Positions 51,801 to 62,507 of a stretch of 64,000 bases of DNA are shown here, one piece after another. Made by a program: the position numbers and the translations under genes. The stretch is taken from assembly GCA_013398015.1 (NCBI GenBank), contig VZRR01011618.1, forward strand, positions 2,359,340 to 2,423,339, in the 5' to 3' direction. The DNA is from Oreocharis arfaki (taxonomy: Eukaryota; Chordata; Aves; Passeriformes; Paramythiidae). The number at the start of each line of letters is the position of its first letter. Within the stretch, counting starts at the first letter, position 1. The notes under the pieces were generated by a model. That model had not been told where the DNA came from. It was given only the letters and a program-made list of their open reading frames with translations, and did not search any database.

Positions 51801-54800
51801 CACAAACCAGCTCTCAAAAGCCAATTTAAACTTTCACATTGAAGACCTACAGCTTCAAGACTGGACCATGCAAAACGACAAATAAAGGATAAATTAATGA
51901 CACAGCCTGTTGGGGGTGGGGGGTGGTTCACTGTGACTCATGGGCATTTGTAGGTAAAACTGTGTGGGTGATCTCAGATTAGTAATGCTGATAACTGTTA
52001 TTTGGCCACTTAATATAGGTGGATACAGTGGACAAGATCTGGAACATACAGTCCTTGGAAACGGACCACGCACCATGCTGCAGAAAAGGACAAAACTATA
52101 GCAAGCAGAGACAGGTGTTGGTACCTGCTGTAGAAATGCTCTTCCCTCAGCCCAAATCTGGTGACTGATTTAAGCCTGGCTGTGTGAAGAAAACACATGA
52201 AATAGATGCATTACTCACAGCACTACAGTGCTCTCATGTCCCTTGGTACTGTGTATCCCTGGGAAGTGTCCCCCTCTCCGAAACACTCAGGTCTCAAAAC
52301 AAAACTTTGCCATGCTGAGCTAGATCTGCCACTGCCTGGGTGTAAGAGTGATGGTCATCAAGGCTCTGTGTCATTAGGACTTTCTGTACAGCCACGAGCT
52401 CTGCTGCAAATCAACAGAGAGCCAGAAATGGTAGCATTTCAAAGTAACAGTTCAAAAGACTCTGCTTTAGTGGACACTGATGAAGTTACACTCCTTTCTA
52501 GATGCACAGCCTAGATTTTCAAAAGAATACTGTTCTGTGGCTGTCCAAGGTCAGAAAGGCACATATTTGAAGATATTTAGAGGTTATATTTCTTGGTAAT
52601 GCATGATATCCATTGAGTCATACATGTGCAAGGGTCTACCCACCCCGGATAATTCCTCTTCACCATCCCCACCCAGCAGGCTTGAAGGAGTTACAGTTTC
52701 TCTTTATGAGAGCTCGAAGTTGTTAGAATAGAGGATTCTAAAAGGCCTGAAAGATCACGTTGGGTAGGGAGCATCAGCTAGTTTAGCTTTGTCAGAGGAG
52801 GAGGATGAAATAAAGGCAGGCAACTGCTATTCTGGCTCCTGCATATGCTCAGTAGCTAGACCTAGTTAGAAAAATCTACTCTGACGTTCAAGGCAATACA
52901 TTCTATTTGTCAGCTGATCGGTTTGATGAAGACAGTCAAGTCTGCCAGCAATAGATACAGTGCAGTGAGTAACATCCTCCATAGCACAGCACTGCCATGG
53001 CAGTTCATAGAGAACATGGGACTTACAGTGTTCTACCAACATGGAAAGAATACCTAAATCAGGGCCTGTGATTGTGATAATTCTGTCACTAAGGTATCCT
53101 GGGGCATGCTGAGAGATAGATGAATATCTAGAGATGTTTTCCATAAAGCAGAGCACTACAGATCATCCCAGCATTACTGGGAAACCTAGTGTACTTGCTC
53201 TGTACCACCACAGTAAGATCTCCTAAGGATAATACAACATCCGTGTCCTAAAGATGACACCACATCAACATCCAGATTTGCAGGAAGGCAGCCAGGGAAT
53301 GTTGGATCAAAGTTGTCTGTGAACCCAGCACTAAACTGTCTGCTGTAATTGATACTGAAGTTAGAAACTGAGCTTCTTAACGAAGCAGTAGAGCACTGAG
53401 TCCCCACTGGTTTTGGTTCCCTAACAAACACCATCTCTATGAAGTCACATTAAAGAAGGAGTTCATGAGGAAGCAACATATTTAGGACATATGAGGTAAG
53501 ACTTACCATTCAGTCAGGAGTCCTGGATCGAGCACATGGTGCACTGACTAAATTAGAACACAGGAGTGGTTATAAGATCAGAGGTTAAAGCAGATCTATG
53601 TAGTATTCAACTGTGAGACTCGCCATTCACAATTCTACATATCCCCGTAGCAGTGCACTGTGAGAGTTGCGATTTACTCCATTTTACACATTTTAAGGTA
53701 TTTTAATTCATGAACAGTTCTTCCTCTTCTCCAACCATTATTCACAAAATACTATCCACAAAAGCATTATAAATAGTTTTTAGACATCCACGTAGCCTGT
53801 ATGTTGGCCTTTCCTTATCCACATGCTTGCTGACCTCTTCAAAGAACCCCAATAAATTGTGATGCCTGAGCAAAAAAGGTTCGTTTAGGTTCCCTCCCAT
53901 GCAGTTCTCTGTCCATTAGACACTGGCCAGTTGCTTTAACCTGATGTGTCTGAAGTAATCCCTTCATTTATTCTTGATGCCCTTTGATAATGGTTCTTAG
54001 GATGTTGAATCAAAGTACTCTGTGGTCACTATTACAGAACAACACTTTGACTACTCCATGATCTATTTCTTCAGCCATACCTCCAAGATATTTAAATTCC
54101 CAATAAATTTGCAGATGGTACTTTTTTCACTTCCTTTTCTGAAGCAAATAAGATACTTATACTCATCAGTTGTGGGCAGACAACTTGACATAAAAGGCAG
54201 GGTTCAAAGCCTGAAATTTTCTGCATTCTAATTGCCAAATTGAAACAAAAATAAAAGATCTTATCTGAGATAAATTACTGTTACATAATTAACACTACTT
54301 ACATGAAAATATGTTATGTTCTAAAAATGCTAGAGGGTAAAAAAAATACAACAACAATGATGAGATGAAGGAAAAAAAACAGTGTACTCCAATTTTCAGG
54401 CACGAGTGGGAAGGAACTGCAGAATGCTGGGACAAAGATGTGTAGGACAAATATATCGCCTGCTTGTGTACTGTTACCAAAATACTCACTGAAACACATG
54501 GGGCATAAACAACCCTATTTAGAATACAAGATTGCACACATAGCTAAAAAGCTGGGAAAATAACTTGAAAACCTAATGAGCATCAAATGGATACTGTGGA
54601 GGAAAATGCCAGAGAAATGGCAGGTGTGAAGGCTACGTAAGATCATCTTCGATGAACAAGTCAAGAGGGTTATGAGTACTTAAGATTTGTATCACTTCTT
54701 CAGATTATAGATGATAGCTCTTAACAGGAGGATGCTACTGACGAATTACATTGTCAAAATATTGTTGTTATATAGGCATGAAGGGTAAAATATGTTTAAA

Positions 54801-56450
54801 CACACAGTTTTGGATATAGTGAGATATCTGTTCAGCTCAAAGGAAAAGATGCAGATATTGCTTAAAAAGTAGGATCCTTTCTGCAACCAGAAATGTGCAT
54901 GCTGGGATAAAACCATTCATGTGAGCCGTGGGCATGACACTTCCAGAGAGATAGAGAGTATGAAGAGAACAAGCACGGGAGGTCATGGATTTATAGACCT
55001 CTGACCAAGAAAGTAATGTTGACATTACTGTATTTGGAAGAGGCTGGGGATACATAATGGTCTGCAGACATGCAAAAGATTGCTTTGCAGAGTGAAGTCA
55101 ACATTCATGTTTAACTGTTTTAAAATTGTGACAAAGATTAGATTCATATCAGAAAAAAACTTACTAACCGTGGGGGTAGGGAAGCTGTAAGATCACCTAA
55201 GATGACTGAGGAATCTCCACAACGGGAGCTTCCCTGCAAGCATATTAAACAAATACCTGTTGGGGGAAATTCAGGTGTGGTTGATCCTGTTCTGTGCCAG
55301 TGGACCCCTCTAAGTCCCTCCAGCCCCATCAATGACCTCTGTATCTCTATGAAGTTATGTACAAGGTTAGTTTTTTATGAAAAGACGAAAATGACTTAGC
55401 TCACCATATTTTTTTCTAAGTGAAATCTGTATGTTATAAATACTAATTTTTAAAAAAGGCAAGAATTTAAAAACAGACATTCCCGTGAAAATAATTATTT
55501 TTAAATCGAATACTAAACCACTTATCAAAATATTTCAAATGAAAACAAATATTCTGATTGAAAAAAAATGCTCCAATTTAGGATTGTTTCCCTGGTAACC
55601 AGGAACACTGTCATTCTGTGGACTTGTTCTTCCCGTTCTCCCCCGTGTGCCAGGCTTCCAGCTTGGCCAGCACTCCTGCCCAGGCTGGGACTCCTGTTAG
55701 GGTTGCTCCCCCCTCTCCCAAAGGGTGGATCATGAAATATTATGGTATGTGCAGACCAAGGTGGATGCACAGCTAGAAGAGAATAGGATCAAGAGCAACA
55801 ACACAATTTCAGTGAAGTCACCTAGCAAAATATGTAAGGGGAAATAGGTTTAGTCTAACTTTTTATTCAATTAACCTCTTTGGGTTTTTAGGGAACAAAT
55901 ATCTGTCTCTTGTCCCCTACACACAGCCTTAGGACAAATAGGCAATTTCTGAGAAGCTCCAGACAGCAGCTTTCATATTTCTAACACATCACAAGGAATT
56001 ATCTGATTCTGGGTTTTTTTCACTTCTTTGGTTTCCCTCAGATGAAGAGACTGCATTCATTGCAGCCATTGGAAGTGTCAACACTGCACTTGCCCCAAAG
56101 CAAGATTCAGCCTCTGCCAGGCTGTGTTCAGGGGCTCAGCACTGGGCTCAAAACATGAGAAAACAAACCACCTATGAAACAGATATCCCTTCATCCCAAA
56201 TCAATGGGAAGTCTATCACCCTTTATCAATAATGTCTCTTCCAGATGAATGATCCGGTGGGACAGCAACTTCCCTCTCCTGTGCTCACATTTCAGAGGGG
56301 TGCTCTAAAAGGAGCAGCTGGTTGACTTCATGGAATAGACCAGCAACTCCAGCGGAGTCCAAAGGGGTATTTTGGGTGATCCACTTCAATAACAACTTCA
56401 CAGAGTGCTCAGGTGAGTGGCAGTGCCCCACCTAAATATTTGACCTGAAG
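45853..56450. other. Noncoding, gene-desert-like sequence
   Basis: More than 10 kb with no recognised exon, RNA gene or repeat family. Overlapping frames near 47.0-47.3 kb and 47.83-48.10 kb occur in several frames at once and encode leucine/alanine-rich or serine-rich stretches with no domain. One CTCF-like site (49606-49619) is listed separately. Confidence 0.5.
49606..49619 (+). promoter_or_regulatory. CTCF-like motif (13 of 14)
   Basis: GCAGTAGATGGCAC matches the forward CTCF core consensus (CCASYAGRKGGCRS) except at the first base. It points in the opposite direction to the two sites at 44.3 and 45.4 kb, giving a divergent arrangement of the kind found at domain boundaries. Confidence 0.4.
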
Positions 56451-56864
56451 TTGCTCACTGAGCAGGCTCTCCAGGCTGACTTCTTTGATGGATCAATTTG
56501 GAACGTGTTAATGGCATTACTCAGCACAATAAATAAAATGCGACTCACCTTAACGTTTCTTGGAAGGAGTCATGGAGTTTATGACACCCAGTGGGAACAG
56601 CAAGAGAGGGTCATCTGGAAGGAACAGGGAAACATGCTGAGTGCTCACAAGGGAAATTTCAAGAAACAGATGGAGAAAATATCAGAATTCTCAGTAGCCC
56701 CCAAGGAACAGATAAAAAACTTTTGGGTCAATAAGCCAGAGAGTGAAAGGCTCAGAAACAAGGTTTTTGGTCAAATTATCTGGTCCACATACCGGGAAAT
56801 GCTAATAATCCACCAGCTCCTCCAGTCTTCATGGGTGCAAAATGTTGAAAAACTTCTGAGGTGA
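56451..56864 (+). other. Unexplained open frame of about 137 codons, no ATG at its 5' end
   Basis: The frame is open for 137 codons but begins at TTG; the first in-frame ATG comes about 20 codons later. The inferred product is rich in lysine, glutamate and glutamine with tryptophans, more protein-like than most chance frames here. I recognise no domain. It could be a decayed coding piece of a retroelement or of a gene, or chance. No acceptor/donor pair was established. Confidence 0.2.
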
Positions 56865-59049
56865 AGCAGTAGGGAAGATATTTCCCATGTTATTTATGGG
56901 AAATAAAATTCTGTGTTAAGTGGAAAGGAAGGATTTTATTCTCTGAAGAACCTTATAAGGAATCTGAATTTTCCTTTTTTTGATGATAAAGTCAACAGGA
57001 GAGGGAATTTTCCAACCTGATCATCAGATCTGTTACTGAAGGCTCAATTGGTGCAGAAACACAACACAATAACAATTTTAGATGAAACTACCATTTGTAG
57101 CTGTTAAATTACCCAAAGGATCTTTCACATGAATGCTCCGGACTGAATAGCATGTGCATACACATTCCAGTCATGGATCCAAAACAAATTAGGAAGCTAA
57201 TACACACCCTCCACTGGGACTTAATTGACCATTAGTTTCCTAGGTTCTGAAAAATCATGTCATTATATCTAACTTATTTCAGCATTGCTTTTTACCCCCA
57301 TAGGATTCTAGTGCTACATACATTTTAAAAAAATGCATCCTCTACCACAAAAATACTACTGCCTTTCGAGGGTGAAAGCTTCTGCCCAGCAACACTTCAC
57401 AACTGGTGTGGACATTTTTACTGAGGAATTGAAAGATACCATATCTCAGTACAATTACGCAGAAGAATGTAGGTCAGACAAACATAATTACCAATTACAG
57501 AGTTTAGACGAAGATGTGTCAGTAACAAGCTCACTGCTGAGAAACAGTGTAGCCAGTTCTTAATAATAAATTTCCTTTAGACATCAGCCTCTCCCCAAAG
57601 ATTCACACCAATAAAATGTACCAGAAATATAACAAAATCCCTTCAAATGTCTGAAGGGAGTTTATCTTTCGGGAAGAAAAACAAAAAGAAGCAGATAAAA
57701 ATTGAAAGTAATTATTATTTCAGGGCTAACTGTAGCCATTCCAAAACTAGACCTTTCATGAGCACGTTCTTGGGATTTTAGCAGTGCAGACAGTTGTACA
57801 ACAGGCAGCTCAGCTTTGTGTTTCAGATGAGAAGCAACCCCCTAGGAGTGTGACCCCTCTAATAACACCGAAGGAGGCTTGGTTCAGTACTGAGTTGGAA
57901 AGTGCCAGTCCTGGACTCAAGTGTAACTTCCCCAGAAATAACCCAAAATATTCTTGGCAGATCATCTTTACTTGCATACCCTTTGGTCTTCTGAATGTGG
58001 TCAGCTATGCTGTGGGGTAAGATTGAATTTGAAGGTGATAAACCTAAGGAAGAGCTAAGCTTTGTGGTTTGTTTGTGAGCTCTTAGCCTCCCTGTATGCA
58101 GGGCTCTGTTCGGAGCACGAGTCGGCAACATATTCTCAGCTGGTTTCCTTTGAGCAGGCAACTCAGCACCTTCTGCATTCTGATCAGTGGGGAGCCAGCC
58201 CGAACCACCCGTTAGCTGCAAAGAGCACCCCTGATTTTATGGTTCCCTGTGTTCCTCAAGAAACAGTTAATCATGTGACTCTCCAAGCCTGAAGATTTTG
58301 CAACTGTCACAAGGCTGCACCAGACAGGTACCTCGGTCAGGTATTTGGACTTTCTTTAAACTCCATAAAAATAACAAACAAAAGGGTTGACCTTGTCCTG
58401 TACGTGCATGAACGCAGGATTTAAACAGATGCAGAAAAGATCAAGAATTTCAAATAGGCCCAGGAGAATGCCATTCTGCAGGAGTATATTAGGGTTCAGT
58501 GTAAAATCTCACCGCAGAAAAAGAAATTAAATGAAATACAAAATAAGTGTAAACCCCAAGAGTACTAGTAAAGATGTTGAACACTCTACTTCAGTTCCTG
58601 TTTTCTGACACTAATCACATATACAAAAACGTGTGTCCATTTCACAGAGCAAATGACAATGCCCTCCTAATTCCAGCAGCTGTATCTCCATCTTAATTTG
58701 AAAGACATTACAGAAATGTAAAACATAATAATCAGAGCTACAGACAGTCAACCCCTGCACATGTGTCTAAGAAGGATGGCACCATAAATAATTGTATTGT
58801 TTTGGTTTTTATCATGCATCTCTCATTAAGCATCTATAAGTCTCAGTGACTTCCAGATCCCATGTTCATGGCTAGGACAATACCCACTTGGAAGAAACTA
58901 AGGGCAGTATTTTAGGTAGGTACAAGGCCAGTATTGAAACACAGAAGTATGACACTGTTGCACCTTATAAACAGCCATAGGTAGCGTGATGTTTATACAT
59001 CATCAAGAGACTGGATTTTATTCTAAATAAGGAAAAACATCCAAGTGAC
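56865..59049. other. Noncoding sequence upstream of the CR1 cluster
   Basis: No exon or repeat family is recognised. A 76-codon frame at 57333-57563 has no domain. Confidence 0.5.
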
Positions 59050-59190
59050 AGAGGCTTTACATGTCCACAAGATGCATTTCTAAAAAAGACATGCCGTTTC
59101 AAGTATGAGTTATAGGACCAGATGCTGGAATCTGGGTGAAGAATTATAGGCTGCGTTTATAGGAGGTCAGGTCGGGTAACCACAATGGCC
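59050..59190 (+). mobile_element. CR1-family LINE 3' terminus, older type
   Basis: The plus strand follows the end of the older sauropsid CR1 type. 'ATGCATTTCTAAAAAAGACATG' -like sequence at about 59072-59093 fits the block before the tail. Then come 'GGGTGAAGAATTATAGGCTG' (about 59133-59152) and 'TTTATAGGAGGTCAGGTCGGG' -like sequence (about 59156-59176) followed by 'ACCACAATGGCC'. These correspond to the 'GGCCTGTGTTATACAGGAGGTCAGACTAGATGA' type ending, given here in part only. It is strongly 5'-truncated and diverged. Confidence 0.65.
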
Positions 59191-59999
59191 TGAAAAATAT
59201 ATTAATCTCATTTGAAAGATGGAATGGAATGCAATCTTTAAGTTAATATAAATACACCATCTGTAGCAGTGAGCCCTGAGGAAGGCATCAGAATATGGAG
59301 CAATTTAGGCAGAGAGGAATGAACCGAATGTGAGATAAGGCCAAAATGAAAAGCGAAGCCTGATGTCTGTTATCCTCTGGAGAAGGTGAGGTTCAGGCTT
59401 GAATCCAGTGCACAATTCCCAGACCTGACCCGAGTTTCTGGAGAAATCTGAACGATCTTGTTAATCCTGGGTGCAGTGCAGTTCATCCAAATGAGAGTGA
59501 GGAAGTGATGGGATGACAACCTGCCCTTACACATTTGCATCAGGAAAAGATACTGCATCCAACATGAACTACTCATTTTGCAACTCATTCTGATTAACAG
59601 AGAATGTAGCAGTCATACAGCTGGCAAGTGACATTATCCTAAGAGCTGGTAATTAAAAGTGGACAAAATTAAGACAATTGTAGCTGGTGCTTCCCAATGG
59701 CTAATATCCTCCAGCTGAGGAAAATTACGAGAAAACAGTGAGTGGGAGGAAGAAATCAGAGAGGAAAACATGAATGGAAATCAGAAGTTCTTTCAGAATA
59801 GTCAGTCCATCAGCATCATCAAGGACAGACTGGCTAAGGCTCAACTACTCCAGTGGTAAACCAAAAGTGTTTTAAAGATTCAACAAATGGGGAAAATACA
59901 GCAACTGTCTGAAGTGAAGGGAAAATGATACTGGAAAATAAAGAGATTGTGAAATGCTGGCCCATGGCAATGCTGAGCAGGATATTTTTGAGGAGTGTT
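59191..59999. other. Sequence between two CR1 copies, origin unclear
   Basis: No exon is recognised. Parts after about 59850 may be a very diverged upstream portion of the next CR1, but I cannot align them with confidence. Confidence 0.35.
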
Positions 60000-61742
60000 T
60001 GAATTGCATACAGTAAAATTGAGAAAAAACAATACGAAAAGCCAGACTTGTTCAATAAATGTTTCCATTTGGTATTTTGAAAAGTAATATCTTGATGGTG
60101 TTTATATGAGACCAAGGTTGAATAAGTACTTTCCAGCCCATTAGGAAATAAGCAGGATGTTAAACATCATCCAGTAGAGATAAACATTTTTAAATCAGCA
60201 GGCCTGGATAAATAACACCCAGGGGTCCTAAAATATTTGACTGAGCAGAACTCTGGCTTGCTAATGTTAATTTTTAATAAATTTTAATATCAGAAGGATT
60301 CCAGGTGACTGGAAACAGGGTAGTAACCTGGGGGGAAAAAAAGAAAGCGAGAGATAGAGATAAAGAGAGAGAAGGAGAGAGAGAGAAAACAGGAAACCAA
60401 CTGCAATTACAGGGGAGTTATTGAGCAGCTAACCTCACTTCAATCCCAGGTAAAAAAGTGGAAAAACTGAGACAGGACTGAACTGCTAAAACATGAAAGA
60501 ACAAGATTTTAATTACTGCCAGTCAACGTGGGTTTATGGAAAATAGCTCAAATAAAACTGGTTTCATGTTCTGCCTGCAAAAAAAAAGCCAACTGTACAG
60601 ATGTAGCAGGCTTTAGCCTTAGTGCATGACATACTTACTAGCTAAACACTATATAACATGAAGAAAACTTATGTTAAATGGCTAAGACATGGCTATTTAG
60701 CATAACTCAAAACCCAGCTGCGTCAATCAGATCATCATCAAGTGAGGATTCTTTACTGGCTTTCTGCAGGGCTTTGAAGTATACTCGGTGCTATTCAGCG
60801 TTTTCACTGATGCTCTGCAAGGGAATATAAAGTCAGCACTGATAGACAGATGGCTGACACAAATATTAGCAGCCTGGTAAATAACGATGAGCAGAAAATA
60901 CTAATGCTGTGAGTATTTTGGGTCACTTGTTAAAGGGAACCCATTTGAGTGAAATGCAGTCAGTACAAAGGTGATCTATAAGGCAGAGAGCAAAATAAGC
61001 CTGATAGGACCCTGGATCCTGGAAAGCTGTGATTCTGGAGAACGGTTTGAGAATCACAGTGGGCAAGTAACACAGCACGAAAATACAAATTCCAGGAAGA
61101 CTATAAAAAAGGACAAGTTGTTCTCATGATCCATATACCCACAAACAAGGGAGTGGCGAGCAGTAATGTGTTTTTATCTCCTCATAGTACAACATCTCAC
61201 AGAAATCTGGTCCAGTTTTTACTAACCACTATAAACAACTGAAATGGCAAGAAAGAACAAGTGTTAGACTGACCTGATGAATGAAGGAGACACCTGACCG
61301 TGAGAGATTTAAAGACCCATCTACTGAGTTTATTGTGAAGAAAAAGATGAGTGATGACTTGATTACAGTGTGTGGTTACTTCCAGACAAGAACGTTCTGG
61401 ATACTAAAGGGTTCTTACATCTGGCAGAGAAAAGCATAATGAGAACCGGTAACTGGAAGTTGAAATCAGAAATTCAAAACGGTCACAATTTTTCAAACAG
61501 TGACAGCGATTAACCACTGCGACAGACTTCTAAAGGAAATGATTGATTATCCATTTCCTGATGTATTCATATCAAAATTAGATGCTTTTCCAGAAAATAT
61601 ATTTTAGCCAAAATAAAAGCTATGCTTAATTCAAATGCAAAGTATTGGGTAACAGCATGAAACATAAAAGTCTGTGACATGTGGGAGAGAAAATGTGATG
61701 ACTGCATGGTCTTCTCTGAGTGCAGAATCTCTGGATGCCTGC
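60000..61742 (+). mobile_element. CR1-family LINE, ORF2 (reverse transcriptase) to 3' end, decayed
   Basis: About 1.7 kb is collinear with the reverse-transcriptase half and tail of an amniote CR1. Landmarks in order: 'GGATGTTAAACATCATC' and 'ACATTTTTAAATCAGCAGG' (about 60155-60203), 'CAACGTGGGTTTATGGAAAA' (about 60524-60543), a degenerate GVPQG region around 60762-60780, and 'CAGATGGCTGACACAAAT' at 60847-60864, which sits where the FADDTK catalytic box belongs. Next are 'AGTGATGACTTGATTACAGTG' -like sequence near 61351, 'CGATTAACCACTG' near 61507, 'TTAGATGCTTTTCC' near 61578 and a tail 'GTGACATGTGGG..' at about 61674-61742. Stops and indels break the frame throughout. A GA-rich repeat has grown at 60336-60389. 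It was a non-LTR retrotransposon moving through target-primed reverse transcription; it is dead now. Confidence 0.82.
60336..60389 (+). repeat. (GA)n-rich microsatellite inside the CR1 copy
   Basis: Purine-only tract of GAGA units with scattered T, read directly. It interrupts the CR1 reverse-transcriptase region. Confidence 0.85.
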
Positions 61743-61968
61743 AAGAAAGTTACCTCTAATCTGGTAAAGCAATGCAATGTAGTAGAGGAAAAGATTTTTA
61801 AACCAAACTTGAAAGTGAGCTAAAAATTAATAAAGTGACTCTAATTAACCACTGGACATGCTGATGGTACTACAATTCCAACAGCTGTACCTCTAGGATG
61901 GATTTTTTAAAATAAATTTTTTAAAACTGAAAAAAACCAACCAACCAAAAAAAAAACCGACAACAAAC
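61743..61968 (+). mobile_element. Possible further short CR1 fragment, then a CCAA/A-rich tract
   Basis: 'GTGACTCTAATTAACCACTGG' -like sequence at about 61836-61856 resembles the CR1 block found near 61500 in the preceding copy, which hints at a second short fragment or a duplication. From about 61930 the sequence turns into CCAA and A-rich simple sequence. Confidence 0.35.
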
Positions 61969-62026
61969 AGACAAACAAATGTTTCTAGTTGTGAGACAGA
62001 CAAACAATTGTTTCTAGTTGTAAGCA
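61969..62026 (+). repeat. Tandem duplication, 29-bp unit, two copies
   Basis: AGACAAACAAATGTTTCTAG starts at 61969 and recurs as AGACAAACAATTGTTTCTAG at 61998; the second unit ends at about 62024. The two units differ at one of these 20 positions. Confidence 0.85.
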
Positions 62027-62094
62027 TTGCAGACTACTTTTCTGGGGAAGTTGTAGAATCATTGAAGTTTTTAAGACTTCTTTACACAAACACT

Positions 62095-62507
62095 TTCAGT
62101 TCCTTGGAGAAAAGGGGGCTAAGGAGCAAGCTCATAGCTCTGTACAGCTTCCTGAGGAAGGGAAGCAGAGAGAGAGGTGCTGATCCCTTCTCCCTGAGAT
62201 CCAGTGATAGGAAATGTGTGAATGCTTCAAAACTATTCCAAGAGGAGGTTTAGAAAGGAATTATGAGGCAATTCTTTGCCAAGAGGGAGGTCAAACATTG
62301 GAACAGGCTTCCTAGAGAGATGCCCCAAGCCTGTTAGTGTTTAAGGGGTATTTGGACCGTGTCCTTAACAAGCTTTAACTTTTGGTCACAGAATGTTCTG
62401 AGCTGGGAGAGACCCACAAGGATCAGCTCCAAACTGGTCAGGCGGATGGACTAAATGATCATTGTAGGTCACTTCCAACTGGAAGAGTCTATTCTATTCT
62501 GATTCTG
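62095..62507 (+). mobile_element. CR1 LINE 3'-end copy with residual ORF2 C-terminal frame
   Basis: The start fits the CR1 ORF2 C-terminus: the frame through 62095-62253 still reads LEKRGLRSKLIALYSFL and, further on, DRK, as in intact CR1 proteins. Downstream come 'GAGGAGGTTTAGAAAGG', 'ACATTGGAACAGGCTTCC', 'GCTTTAACTTTTGGTCA' (about 62371-62388) and 'GGTCAGGCGGATGGACTAAA' (62437-62456). The last block is 'GGTCACTTCCAACTGG' and an ATTCTATTCTGATTCTG tail at 62491-62507. This is a CR1 subfamily with an ATTCT-type tail, unlike the copy at 45.5 kb. It is interrupted by an antisense CR1 tip at 62386-62432. Confidence 0.85.
62386..62432 (-). mobile_element. Very short antisense CR1 tip nested in another CR1
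   Basis: The plus strand reads TCACAGAATGTTCTGAGCTG, then GGGAGAGACCCACAAGGATC. This is the reverse complement of a typical CR1 3' end. It sits exactly between two blocks that are close neighbours in intact copies of the host element. I read it as a heavily 5'-truncated later insertion. GGTCA occurs on both sides, but the host consensus may already have had both copies, so this is not firm proof of a target duplication. Confidence 0.6.
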
